Of a DNA stretch of 64,000 nucleotides, positions 17,306 to 25,008 are shown piece after piece. The stretch is taken from NCBI GenBank assembly GCA_963775335.1, contig CAVZIJ010000003.1, forward strand, positions 1,984,001 to 2,048,000. Reading direction: 5' to 3'. Origin of the DNA: CAVQCX01 sp963775335. Lineage in GTDB: Bacteria > Pseudomonadota > Gammaproteobacteria > Chromatiales > Chromatiaceae. Within the stretch, counting starts at the first letter, position 1. The number at the start of each line of letters is the position of its first letter. The notes under the pieces were generated by a model. The model was not told the DNA's origin, did not search any database, and was given only the letters and a program-made list of their open reading frames with translations. Both the position numbers and the translations under genes were made by a program.

Positions 17306-17381
17306 CGCTAACCATCAACTCCAGCCGACCTCTCCAGTCGCTACCGCTCCTTTCGCGATCGGCTGAAGTGAACCGTTAAGC
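17306..17381 (+). other. attC recombination site
   Basis: Begins with TAAC (17309-17312) and ends with core GTTAAGC (17375-17381), a full GTTRRRY match. Inner arms ACTCCAGCCGA (17318-17328) and TCGGCTGAAGT (17359-17369) pair at 10 of 11 positions, with unpaired bases nearer the ends, the hallmark of the folded bottom strand used by integron integrases. It lies right after a stop codon and 20 bp before the next start. Confidence 0.75.
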
Positions 17382-17401
17382 GCAATAAAGGAGGAGCCGC
17401 A

Positions 17402-17923
17402 ATGTGGCCTTTTAGAAAAAAGCGGCAACTGATGACATCCGATGTTGCGGCAGGTTTGTTTTCAGATGAAATCAAGATAGTGATGGAGCCTTATACCCTA
17501 GCTTTAGACCGTTTCGCCATAACTCATGACGACGACGACGAGCTGAAGAAGCTAATGGAAGAGATCTGGATCTTCAACATTACAATTCTAGATTATCTAT
17601 GGTCGATGACCGAGTTCCCAGAAACGTTGAGAGACAAAATCTTGCCGATGATCGTCGTTGGTTACGCGAAAGTGGACCAGAAGCATTACATTGAAAGATC
17701 ACACTTTTACGGCGAAAGGATAAGCAGTGTTGATTCAGGCACAGCGACCATCGCAGCAGGTAGCGCTCTCGCTGAGCTAATTGATACAGAATACTTTGGC
17801 TACAAGGAATCAAACGGCAAGAAGCTATTTCCAGGGACCATTAGTATGTTAGCGATTGAAACGATGAGGAAACTTGGCGATGTGACATTTGATTTACAAT
17901 TAAAGTATGAAATTGTCCCATAA
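17402..17923 (+). CDS. Cassette-encoded hypothetical protein
   Basis: 173 aa, AT-rich, with AAAGGAGGAG six bases before the ATG. Begins MWPFRKKRQL, then a mainly helical acidic domain with a DDDDE run (about 41-45) and a C-terminal segment resembling a small alpha-helical sensor. No membrane helix or catalytic motif is seen. It lies between a complete attC and an intron-disrupted attC, so it is a cassette of its own. Function unknown. Confidence 0.65.
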   Translation: MWPFRKKRQLMTSDVAAGLFSDEIKIVMEPYTLALDRFAITHDDDDELKKLMEEIWIFNITILDYLWSMTEFPETLRDKILPMIVVGYAKVDQKHYIERSHFYGERISSVDSGTATIAAGSALAELIDTEYFGYKESNGKKLFPGTISMLAIETMRKLGDVTFDLQLKYEIVP

Positions 17924-17931
17924 AGCGCTTA

Positions 17932-18027
17932 ATCGGGATAGGGAGCCGCTCAAGCGGCCCCCTCCCACAGCACCGTACGTACGGGTCCGTATACGGCGCC
18001 TAGCCTGCTATTTGCAGAGACGCTTCA
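17932..18027 (-). mobile_element. Group II intron 3' end (domains V-VI), copy 1
   Basis: On the minus strand a domain V-like hairpin (GCGCCGTA pairing with TACGGTGC, CGC triad, two-base CG bulge, four-base loop) is followed by a domain VI stem (GGGAGGGGGCCGC / GCGGCTCCCTATCCC) and the 3' end CCGAT. The next bases are TAAGCGC, that is, the T-RRRY half of an attC core. Only the 3' end remains; no maturase ORF. This is the insertion geometry of group IIC-attC introns. A second copy lies at 22070. Confidence 0.7.
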
Positions 18028-18089
18028 ACGGGCAAATCGAATTCACGTCAAGTGTCTATCGGGCCATAGCCGGATGGTGGATCTTGGGG

Positions 18090-18112
18090 AAAAGGTGACA
18101 GATCTATTTTTT
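18090..18112 (+). repeat. Dispersed motif AAAGGYGACAGATTTATTT, copy 1
   Basis: One of five similar copies found only between genes of this block and all in the same orientation. Confidence 0.5.
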
Positions 18113-18221
18113 AGTTCGTTTGGGCCGAGTGTCATGGGCAATGGGAGACCCGGCGCTTGCTGACCCCGGCGCTTGACCCCGGCGCTCCTGCGGGTAAGCG
18201 CAGCGCTGGGCGGCAGGAGAG

Positions 18222-18253
18222 CTCCGATGATTCAACCGTGCCTCTTGTTATGC
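18222..18253 (+). other. Probable right half of the second attC
   Basis: Ends in GTTATGC (18247-18253), one mismatch from the core consensus, 16 bp before the ATPase start, and preceded by GATGATTCAACCGTG, which looks like the L' arm of attC sites. Its left half (GCGCTTAA, 17925-17932) is split off by the intron remnant. Confidence 0.4.
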
Positions 18254-18269
18254 AGTTAGTGACATTCAG

Positions 18270-20396
18270 ATGAGTAAAGCATATTTTATTCGACCGAATT
18301 CACTTGGAGATCTCCGTGCAGAAGCTGACGGAAGCATGCTAAGTCGTGCATTCCTCGAAACCGCAGACTACCGAACATTGATCGAGACTTCGGATCGGAC
18401 CGTTGTAGTAGGTCGTCGAGGAACAGGAAAAAGCGCTCTGACGCTTAACTTGCAAAGATTCTGGAAGCGCTCTAGTGACATAAGCGTTGTTAAGATTGCT
18501 CCGGAGGAGCATCAAACCATTGGTTTGCGACCTCAGGTTGCTCTGTTCGGTGATACATTCTCAAAGATTAGAGCAGGTGCTCGTCTTGCTTGGCTTTATG
18601 CACTGATGATGGAAGCCACCAATTCACTTGCAACAAGTTACAAATTCTCAAAAACAGCTGGCTATGAACTTCTGAAAGAACGCGCCCGTCAGTGGAATTC
18701 CAACGGAAGAGATACTCTTGACCGATACGCGAATACCCTACGTCAGGTCACCGAGCGTGACCTCTCACCGGAAGAACGAATTGGTAGACTCCCAGTCTCG
18801 CTCGATTTAAGAAACGTCGAAGATGCCCTGTCCGACGCTTGTAAGGTCTCGAAATCGACAGTGGCATTCCTGATTGACCGTCTTGACGAAGGTTATGAAC
18901 CCGATGATAAGGGGGTTGGACTAGTTGACGGGCTTGTCCAAGCAGCGATTGACCTAAAAACTAGAGTGCCCGGAATAAAGCCCATTGTATTTCTTCGAGA
19001 CAATATATTCCGTGCGGTACAGGTCCTCGACCCGGACTACTCGCGCAACATAGAAGGGCATGTCCTTAGGTTACATTGGGATGCAGAAGCCCTGTTCGTG
19101 TTGGCAACCCGCAGAATGAGAATCGCGTTCGAAATTAAACAAGAAGCTAGTCAACGAATCTGGAATCACTGTACGGGAGGTGATCTAAAAGGGAGAGACG
19201 GATTCAATAAGTGCTTACAGCTAACGCTATACCGACCCCGGGACCTCGTGTCGATACTCAACGAAGCCTTCTATCTTGCCGCTAGATCGGGTCAGTCCGA
19301 GATCGTTCGGGAGCACATCGAACGTTCAGGGCAAACGATTTCTAGGAATCGCTTGGATGATCTGAAGAAAGAGTATGAGGCAATTCTTCCGGGCTTGGAT
19401 GGATTCATTGCCGCATTTCACGGGCGAAACCCTGAGATGACTGTAGGTGATGCTTACGCTCTAATCGAACAAGTTCTCACAAACGGGTCAGATGACCCAA
19501 TAGTGCAGCAAGATTTCTTTATTCTCGAGGACGCCCAATCTGTTTTGCGCGGGCTATATAGCGTTGGCTTTCTTGGAGTACGAGAGCCATCGGCCGGCAC
19601 ATTTGTCTTCTGCCACGATGGCAGAGCACCGGATCGTGAGTTTTCTCATGCTGACCGTATATTGGTACATCCATGCTATTGGATGGCATTAAACTGTACC
19701 CGAGCCAGGATTGAGCTAGATGATGCAGAAGAAATATATGATGAATATGACATAGAAGTATCATCTGAGACGCCGGAAATTAGAAATGCGAAGATTCGAG
19801 ACCTCATCGGGCAGGTCTCAGATATTGAAGAAGGAAATCGCGGTGCTTCCGATTTCGAAGTCTGGTGTCAAAAAGCTATTAGAATTTGCTTTGCGAAGGG
19901 TTTGAGGAACGTCGAGCTCAAACCAAACAAGCTGGCAAAGTCACGGAGGGACGTCGTGGCGACTAACTTGGGTGACGGGGACGTTTGGCGTCGAATCTAC
20001 GAGGACTACGGAACAAGGCAGGTCACATTCGAGGTAAAGAACTATAAGGGCTTAGAGGCAGCAGATTACCAGCAAATTCAGTCATACTTGTCTGGTGACT
20101 ATGGAGCCCTGGCATTTGTAATCACTCGAGATGACTCCGTAGATCTTTATGCGAATCGAGACGTCGAGTGGGTTAGGGAGCTGTATCTCAATCATCGTGT
20201 TCTGGTCATCAAATTAACGGCGAAATATCTTAGCGGTTTATTGCTGAAGCTAAGGAATCCTCAAAAACATGACGCTGTAAACAACGCGATACATAGATTG
20301 CTTGATACGTACACTCGCCTTTACATTGCTGGGCAGCCAATGTCTACCAGCGCGCAGAAAGAGAAGGGAAAAAGACGGAGAAGGCGTGGTCAATAG
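18270..20396 (+). CDS. P-loop ATPase fused to PD-(D/E)XK nuclease, candidate defence protein
   Basis: 708 aa, AT-rich. N-terminal ATPase of the Sll1717-like P-loop group: Walker A GRRGTGKS (48-55), Walker B VAFLIDRLDE (198-207) and an arginine in FLRDN (243). A helical middle region (about 300-500) follows. The C-terminal restriction-type nuclease domain has Asp561 (RRDVV), Glu588-x-Lys590 (FEVKN) and Gln601. A basic tail (KGKRRRRRGQ) ends it. ATPase plus nuclease architecture is typical of single-gene phage-defence effectors where nucleotide binding gates DNA cleavage; that role is inferred. It is a cassette between two intron-disrupted attC sites. Confidence 0.78.
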   Translation: MSKAYFIRPNSLGDLRAEADGSMLSRAFLETADYRTLIETSDRTVVVGRRGTGKSALTLNLQRFWKRSSDISVVKIAPEEHQTIGLRPQVALFGDTFSKIRAGARLAWLYALMMEATNSLATSYKFSKTAGYELLKERARQWNSNGRDTLDRYANTLRQVTERDLSPEERIGRLPVSLDLRNVEDALSDACKVSKSTVAFLIDRLDEGYEPDDKGVGLVDGLVQAAIDLKTRVPGIKPIVFLRDNIFRAVQVLDPDYSRNIEGHVLRLHWDAEALFVLATRRMRIAFEIKQEASQRIWNHCTGGDLKGRDGFNKCLQLTLYRPRDLVSILNEAFYLAARSGQSEIVREHIERSGQTISRNRLDDLKKEYEAILPGLDGFIAAFHGRNPEMTVGDAYALIEQVLTNGSDDPIVQQDFFILEDAQSVLRGLYSVGFLGVREPSAGTFVFCHDGRAPDREFSHADRILVHPCYWMALNCTRARIELDDAEEIYDEYDIEVSSETPEIRNAKIRDLIGQVSDIEEGNRGASDFEVWCQKAIRICFAKGLRNVELKPNKLAKSRRDVVATNLGDGDVWRRIYEDYGTRQVTFEVKNYKGLEAADYQQIQSYLSGDYGALAFVITRDDSVDLYANRDVEWVRELYLNHRVLVIKLTAKYLSGLLLKLRNPQKHDAVNNAIHRLLDTYTRLYIAGQPMSTSAQKEKGKRRRRRGQ

Positions 20397-20401
20397 ACAA
20401 A
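20394..20401 (+). repeat. Left 8-bp target duplication of the IS
   Basis: TAGACAAA, repeated exactly at 22051-22058. Its first three bases are the stop codon of the ATPase-nuclease gene. Confidence 0.85.
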
Positions 20402-22050
20402 CTGAAGTTTCTTGTTTTTCCTCACGCGACGAGGCGCATGATAGTTGAGATCAAAGGATTTCGATCCGGTTTGCGCGAATTCTGGCAATTGATACCAAAA
20501 CCCTCGTTGGCCAGGTGTTTGGCGAGGGACCTTCGTGCGTCCCCGAAGGCAAACTCGGTGGTCTTTTGCGAAGCGTAGCGCCGCGCCGGGGCTTGAGGCA
20601 AGTGCTCGGCGTAGATCCAGGTGATGGTGGTGGCTGCCATGCAGAAATGCAGGTGATTGGTAACCGACTCGGGTTTGCGCGTCTGAGTCTCGGTGCTGCC
20701 GATCTCTTGTTTGATCTCGCGGAACCCCGCTTCGATTTTCCACCGCGCCGAGTAGTATTCGATGATCTGCTCGACGCTGAGATCAAGGTCCGTGGTCAGC
20801 AGCGCAACCCATTGGCTCTTGCGGTAGACCCAGACGACACGCACACGGCAGCGCAAGGTCTTGAGCATCACGATACGCTGGGCGGCCACGACCTCGCGCA
20901 GGTCCCCGTACACATGCAGCGTATAGGTGCTGGCATGCTTGCGCATCGCATCGGCCAACTGTGTCGCGTTACCGAGACGATTGCCATATTTCCTGGGTCT
21001 TCCGCCGCTACCCTTCTTCGCTGGTTCGGGGAGTGCGTAGAGAGCGGAGTTGACCCGCAACCGCGAGAGCAGATGGGCGCGCGTACCGAGCTGCTCTCGC
21101 AACGGCTTGAACAGTCCGTTGTTGCCGAACCAGCTGTCAGTGGCGATCAGCATCGGCGCGTTCTTGAAGACACTGCCAAGCTGTGCGATCAGCCGCACGG
21201 CCTGCTCGAACTTGCTGCGAAAGACCAGCGACTGGCGGCGCAGTTTCAGATCGGCGCCCTCCAAGCTCTTGCGGCGCAGATAAAAAGCGAAGGCCAGCGG
21301 CAAGCAGGCCCAGCGCCCGTGGATTTTCTTGAGCAGCCCCACGGTGAGGATGGTCTGCGCCCACGGATAGCGCGTCTGGTTGGTCTTGGCCGCATGATCG
21401 AAGGTACGCTGGCAGCCGAAGATGTGTTTGCCGGTCTTCGGGTTGATGGAATCATCAAGCGCCAGCAGCAGACGCCCATCGCTCAACGGGCTGGGGATAC
21501 GCCGCCAGAGCAGATTCCACAGCCGCTCCCAGGGCAGCTTCACTGAAGCCATGAAGGTGTAGTAGCGCCACTCGGCGATACTCACACCGAACAGTGTCTC
21601 GATGGCCCGCAACAAGTTGGAGGTGCGCGAGGCGGTGATCGGCACGACGATCGCTTGCAATGTCAGGATGAGCCAGCGAAAGCGCTCCTGACCCTTGTCG
21701 TTGGCCGGAAACAGGGCTTGGAAATCGTTGGCGAGAGTGCGTAAGATAGGCATCGAGTAGGGGCTCTTTTTGTTGGTAAATCATTGGCTTGTGCAACCTT
21801 GATTATACCTCGAATCGAGCCCCTATTCACGTTTAAGCGACTGTTTTTTCTCGCAATTATGCGGCTGTCAGCGCGTTCTGCGGGCGGCTGATCATCTATA
21901 AGCATGCACTAATATGGCGACCATCCTGTAGTCAATAATATACTAACGTTCTGAAGATGAAGAAATCCCGACGCGCTACGTCACCGCGACTGTTTCACGC
22001 GCATTCCCGACGGTCGATAATTGCGACACTGAGAAAGTACAAAACTTCAG
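20402..22050 (-). mobile_element. IS4-type insertion sequence, 1649 bp, complete
   Basis: Ends defined by inverted CTGAAGTTT (20402-20410) and AAACTTCAG (22042-22050), flanked by identical 8-bp duplications. It contains one full-length transposase. Intact ends and duplication suggest recent insertion. It lies on the stop codon of the ATPase-nuclease gene without altering it. Confidence 0.85.
20422..21753 (-). CDS. IS4-superfamily DDE transposase
   Basis: 443 aa. DDE residues in LLLALDDSINP, MLIATDSWFG and the IS4 signature Y-(2)-R-(3)-E-(6)-K, seen as YYSARWKIEAGFREIK. Full length with no frameshift, so probably active. GC-richer than the cassette genes on either side, consistent with a separate origin. 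Confidence 0.92.
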   Translation of the reverse strand: MPILRTLANDFQALFPANDKGQERFRWLILTLQAIVVPITASRTSNLLRAIETLFGVSIAEWRYYTFMASVKLPWERLWNLLWRRIPSPLSDGRLLLALDDSINPKTGKHIFGCQRTFDHAAKTNQTRYPWAQTILTVGLLKKIHGRWACLPLAFAFYLRRKSLEGADLKLRRQSLVFRSKFEQAVRLIAQLGSVFKNAPMLIATDSWFGNNGLFKPLREQLGTRAHLLSRLRVNSALYALPEPAKKGSGGRPRKYGNRLGNATQLADAMRKHASTYTLHVYGDLREVVAAQRIVMLKTLRCRVRVVWVYRKSQWVALLTTDLDLSVEQIIEYYSARWKIEAGFREIKQEIGSTETQTRKPESVTNHLHFCMAATTITWIYAEHLPQAPARRYASQKTTEFAFGDARRSLAKHLANEGFGINCQNSRKPDRNPLISTIMRLVA

Positions 22051-22058
22051 TAGACAAA
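22051..22058 (+). repeat. Right 8-bp target duplication of the IS
   Basis: TAGACAAA, identical to 20394-20401. The sequence continues with CATGCCGCCCAA, the start of the next attC. Confidence 0.85.
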
Positions 22059-22069
22059 CATGCCGCCCA

Positions 22070-22178
22070 ATCGGGATAGGGAGCCGCTCAAGCGGCCCCC
22101 TCCCACGGCCCCCTCCCACAGCACCGTACATACGGGTCCGTATACGGCGCCTAGCCTGCTATTTGCAGCGACGCTTCA
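22070..22178 (-). mobile_element. Group II intron 3' end (domains V-VI), copy 2
   Basis: Near-identical to copy 1, with one substitution in domain V and a 13-bp tandem duplication (GGCCCCCTCCCAC) in domain VI. Its 3' end CCGAT is followed by TGGGCGGC, again the T-RRRY half of an attC core (GTTGGGC). The rest of the intron is absent. Placed directly after the ATPase-nuclease cassette and its IS. Confidence 0.7.
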
Positions 22179-22472
22179 TGGATAAAGGGGGATTAAACAA
22201 TGAACAATTGGTTAAACCGAAGTTCCCCGCGCTGTCACGAGCGAACCCACTGGAAAGGCCCGGGGCCAGATCTTGTAATCAAGCATGAACGAGCGAACGC
22301 CGAAAAGGCGACAGATTTATTTTTGAGGAAAACGGGACGGACGAAATATCTTTTTTGACATTCCACCGCAAACACTTCCAACGCCGATGAGCTGTCGAAT
22401 TTTTCATTTCTCCGTCCCTTTTCTCGCTCACCCAGATCTACGTTAACGCGGACACAGAGTGAGGATAGCTAT
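22179..22472. other. Cassette spacer with repeats
   Basis: About 290 bp holding one copy of the dispersed AGATTTATTT motif (22303-22325), one copy of a GATCNTGYAATCAAGC repeat (near 22268) and a GTTAACGC core-like site at about 22442 shortly before the next gene. No gene seen. Confidence 0.4.
22303..22325 (+). repeat. Dispersed motif AAAGGYGACAGATTTATTT, copy 2
   Basis: GAAAAGGCGACAGATTTATT form. It sits just after the GATCNTGYAATCAAGC repeat that recurs near 24180. Confidence 0.5.
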
Positions 22473-23117
22473 ATGGCGATCAGCGAAAGGCGCAGGCAAA
22501 AGAAGCTCGAGGAAAGGAAAAAGAAGCGAAAGGGTCTAAGAAGCCCGGTACAGACAGCTCTTACTTCGGAGCACAAGGCGTCAAGTTACTCGAAGTTTCC
22601 CGTTCATGAATGCCTCGTTCCGGAACGCTTATTCGAGACCGGGATCGGCACCGTTATCTGGGCGCGACGCACCCCACGCGGCGCAATTGCCACAAGCGCT
22701 TTCGTTGTCGACGTATTTTGCCTGGGTGTAAAAAATGCTTTTTTCCACATCTCCACCGAGCAGCTTTACGAGAATACAGTGAAGCTCAGGCTGAAAAAGG
22801 CGCATGAAGATCAAGCGTTTCAGCGTATGCACCCGACGTGTGCAAGGAAGCTCATTGAAGGCGCAATTAGCTATGCTGGAGAATTGGGATTCTCTCCTCA
22901 TCGAGACTATCAGAATGCGAAAGGCATTTTCGGAGATGTCGACGGTCATGCGTGCCCGACGACATTTACGTACGGCCTCGAAGGCAAACCCTTCTATACC
23001 CGCGGCCCGAATGAGTCGACGCTGCAAGCAAAGAGAATCGTGGAACAATTGGACAGAAAGTGCGGACAGGGGAATTTCGACTACCTGGTTACACTTGATG
23101 AAGGCCTGATCGAGTAA
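22473..23117 (+). CDS. Hypothetical protein with basic N-terminus
   Basis: 214 aa. A very basic N-terminal helix (RRRQKKLEERKKKRKG, about 6-21) precedes a mixed alpha/beta domain (ATSAFVVDVFCLGVKNAFFHI; later FTYGLEGKPFYTRGPNES). GAGGA lies about eight bases before the ATG. This family type often appears with SEC-C proteins, and one is encoded two genes downstream. Function unknown. Probable cassette gene, since a degenerate attC follows 70 bp after the stop. Confidence 0.65.
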   Translation: MAISERRRQKKLEERKKKRKGLRSPVQTALTSEHKASSYSKFPVHECLVPERLFETGIGTVIWARRTPRGAIATSAFVVDVFCLGVKNAFFHISTEQLYENTVKLRLKKAHEDQAFQRMHPTCARKLIEGAISYAGELGFSPHRDYQNAKGIFGDVDGHACPTTFTYGLEGKPFYTRGPNESTLQAKRIVEQLDRKCGQGNFDYLVTLDEGLIE

Positions 23118-23124
23118 GCGCGAC

Positions 23125-23144
23125 CAAAGGCGGCAGATTTATTT
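23125..23144 (+). repeat. Dispersed motif AAAGGYGACAGATTTATTT, copy 3
   Basis: CAAAGGCGGCAGATTTATTT form, eight bases after a stop codon. Confidence 0.45.
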
Positions 23145-23186
23145 GCCTTCAAACCAATGAGGTCCGACACGGTCCGAGGCGATGTT

Positions 23187-23247
23187 GCGTAACGCTTCGA
23201 CAAGGACGCGGCGAAAATCGCCGCGCCCATCAAACGGCACGTTCGGC
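23187..23247 (+). other. Degenerate attC
   Basis: Starts GCGTAAC, ends GTTCGGC (one mismatch from GTTRRRY), with a perfect inner hairpin GCGGCGA-aaa-TCGCCGC and partly complementary outer arms. It fits the layout of environmental attC sites, but the damaged core makes it uncertain. Confidence 0.4.
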
Positions 23248-23291
23248 GGAAGAGAGAATCTGGCTTAAATACACCGGGGAGATATTCGACG

Positions 23292-23624
23292 ATGAACAAC
23301 CTGCATCTTGGCGATTCTGTTGTGGTGAAGACCGGTACGCGCGATCCGGATCTCGGGATCGATATTGGCGGCTGGCAAGGACGAGTCGAAGAGATCTATG
23401 ATGACCGGACAGTCCTGGTCAGGTGGGACAGCATTACGCTCCGAGACATGGGCGTGGAGATCGCTATCCAGTGCGAGAATGAGAATCTTGACTGGGAGTT
23501 GATGACGCTCGAGGCCACTGACATCGAGACGACAGCGAGCCGGGACGCGCCAACTGCCGTTTCCCGGGTAGCCAACGTCCTGAGGGCTGAGATGATGGGC
23601 GACCCACGGCTCGATGCCGAGTAA
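23292..23624 (+). CDS. Small SH3/KOW-like hypothetical protein
   Basis: 110 aa, acidic, beta-rich: LGDSVVVKTGTRDPDLGIDIGGWQGRVEEIYDDRTVLVRWDS is the pattern of a small barrel as in KOW or SH3-like proteins. The C-terminal third is helical. CGGGGAG precedes the start. It overlaps the SEC-C gene by 11 bp, so the two are probably co-translated. Function unknown. Confidence 0.65.
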   Translation: MNNLHLGDSVVVKTGTRDPDLGIDIGGWQGRVEEIYDDRTVLVRWDSITLRDMGVEIAIQCENENLDWELMTLEATDIETTASRDAPTAVSRVANVLRAEMMGDPRLDAE

Positions 23625-24141
23625 GAGGGCGGACAGGCATGCTGAATCCTGCCATCGCTTAGCCGCGGCAGTGTCAGCGCCTCTCGTTCCGTCTTTAGCA
23701 TCACCATTCGGAGAGACCAACGTGGGAGCCATTTCGGACGCCGCTGCAGCCTACGCAAAGCTCTTGCTAGATGCCACCGACGGATCGACGGACCAATTGA
23801 ATCGGGCCTTATCGCTCAGCCAACTCTGCTGGAACCTCGCCCTGCTGCCTGCGGGAGCGCGTGACGAGTCCCTCGCGACAATGCGTGAGCCCTTCAACCT
23901 GGAGGACGACGACTTTGAGAACTTTCGGCACTCTGTCGTTGCTCCGATGATCCGGCGCCATGAGCAGATGTTTCCACAGCTGAACCGTCAGGGCTCGATG
24001 ACAGCCGCGAGAGAATCTCTCGCGCTTGGGGTCGGGCGGAGACCGCTGGCGCCCCTTGGGAAGTACCCAGGAACCGGGCACAATGCGAAGTGTCCGTGTA
24101 ACAGTGGACGGAAATACAAATCTTGTTGCGGACGGCGCTGA
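23614..24141 (+). CDS. SEC-C motif protein
   Basis: 175 aa. The C-terminal SEC-C zinc motif is intact: CPCNSGRKYKSCCG. The N-terminal 140 residues are mostly helical with no recognised domain. SEC-C motifs tether proteins to SecB, ribosomes or other partners and are frequent in poorly known and mobile-element proteins. An internal ATG cannot be excluded as the start, but the 11-bp overlap with the upstream gene suggests coupling. Confidence 0.72.
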   Translation: MPSKRADRHAESCHRLAAAVSAPLVPSLASPFGETNVGAISDAAAAYAKLLLDATDGSTDQLNRALSLSQLCWNLALLPAGARDESLATMREPFNLEDDDFENFRHSVVAPMIRRHEQMFPQLNRQGSMTAARESLALGVGRRPLAPLGKYPGTGHNAKCPCNSGRKYKSCCGRR

Positions 24142-24235
24142 CTGTTTGCAAAATAAGGCTTTTGAGGAAAGAAGCGGGCAGATCATGCAATCAAGCATGC
24201 GCGGCATACCGAAAGCACGTTAACCGATCACGTTC

Positions 24236-24260
24236 GAAAAAAGGTGGCGGATTTTTTCCG
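24236..24260 (+). repeat. Dispersed motif, diverged copy 4
   Basis: AAAAAAGGTGGCGGATTTTT form, the least conserved of five copies; a GATCATGCAATCAAGC repeat lies about 55 bp before it. Confidence 0.4.
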
Positions 24261-24303
24261 ATCGGTGGTGGTAAAACTCGAGGGTGCCGTACGTCGGGGG
24301 CCA

Positions 24304-24327
24304 GAAAGGTGATAGATTTATTTTTTC
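24304..24327 (+). repeat. Dispersed motif AAAGGYGACAGATTTATTT, copy 5
   Basis: GAAAGGTGATAGATTTATTT form, followed by a T-run. Confidence 0.5.
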
Positions 24328-24522
24328 GAAAGGTACGCCATCCCAGACGAGCAAACTCTCTTACAATCAAGTCTATTTGCACCGAACGTGTAGCAGATAT
24401 ATCTTGCGCAAAGGCGCGCGGGCACTCGCCTATAACCAGTCGCCGGCCGCGCCACTTCGGCGACTGCGGGGGCCACTGAGCTTCGGCGTTGGCTATGCGA
24501 GAAAAGAGGGGTATTTTACGCC
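24328..24522. other. Spacer with possible attC remnant
   Basis: A CAGTCGCCG/CGGCGACTG hairpin at about 24437-24466 is flanked by TATAACC and GAGCTTCGGCGTTGGC. The right side resembles an attC right half with one core mismatch; the left side is too short. Treated as a possible remnant only. Confidence 0.3.
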
Positions 24523-24942
24523 ATGACTTTTATACCGGCAGGCGAGCTCATCGGCAAAGCTCATCATATTCGGGCAGTACGAATCATGCAGAGCCCAGAG
24601 TTACCAGATGGCGAGTACGCCTTCATTGATTCGTACTGCACCGATCCAGGGTGTGATTGCCGCAAAACAATGAGCCAAGTAATGCACGATGGAAGGCTCG
24701 TGTCGATCATCAACTATGGATGGGAGTCTCCGAGATTTTACCGACGTTGGAGGGGTAGTAGCGCAAAGTATAATCTTATGCCTCAGATGTCCGGTGCATC
24801 AATTGACATAACCAGTCCAGACCTGGTCAATCCGGATGCTGTGCTAGCTCTATTCAATGCGCTTCTGAATGAGATATGGATGACGAATTTCCAACGGCAC
24901 TACCGACAGGTTAAGTCGGCAGTATTAGACAGGTCGAAGTAA
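24523..24942 (+). CDS. Small Cys-rich hypothetical protein
   Basis: 139 aa. A likely metal site CTDPGCDCR (about 39-47) follows an ELPDGEYAFIDSY strand pair; the C-terminal half is helical. GAGGGG lies 13 bases before the ATG. The last gene of the AT-rich block. Function unknown; Cys spacing resembles small proteins often found beside SEC-C proteins. Confidence 0.62.
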   Translation: MTFIPAGELIGKAHHIRAVRIMQSPELPDGEYAFIDSYCTDPGCDCRKTMSQVMHDGRLVSIINYGWESPRFYRRWRGSSAKYNLMPQMSGASIDITSPDLVNPDAVLALFNALLNEIWMTNFQRHYRQVKSAVLDRSK

Positions 24943-25008
24943 TTAAGTAAAAAAGTGGCGAGGGTCGGATTAATCTAAATAACGCCATTGAGAGCGAAAT
25001 TGTTCATC

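Noticed and set aside
20515..21546. Plus-strand 343-codon ORF inside the IS
   Set aside because: Shadow of the transposase; no ribosome site or domain.
24123..24526. ORFs crossing the dispersed repeats
   Set aside because: They run through repeated spacer DNA and lack starts with ribosome sites.
16281..25000. Integron integrase gene
   Set aside because: Looked for tyrosine recombinase motifs (R...HxxR...Y) in both strands of the island and found none.
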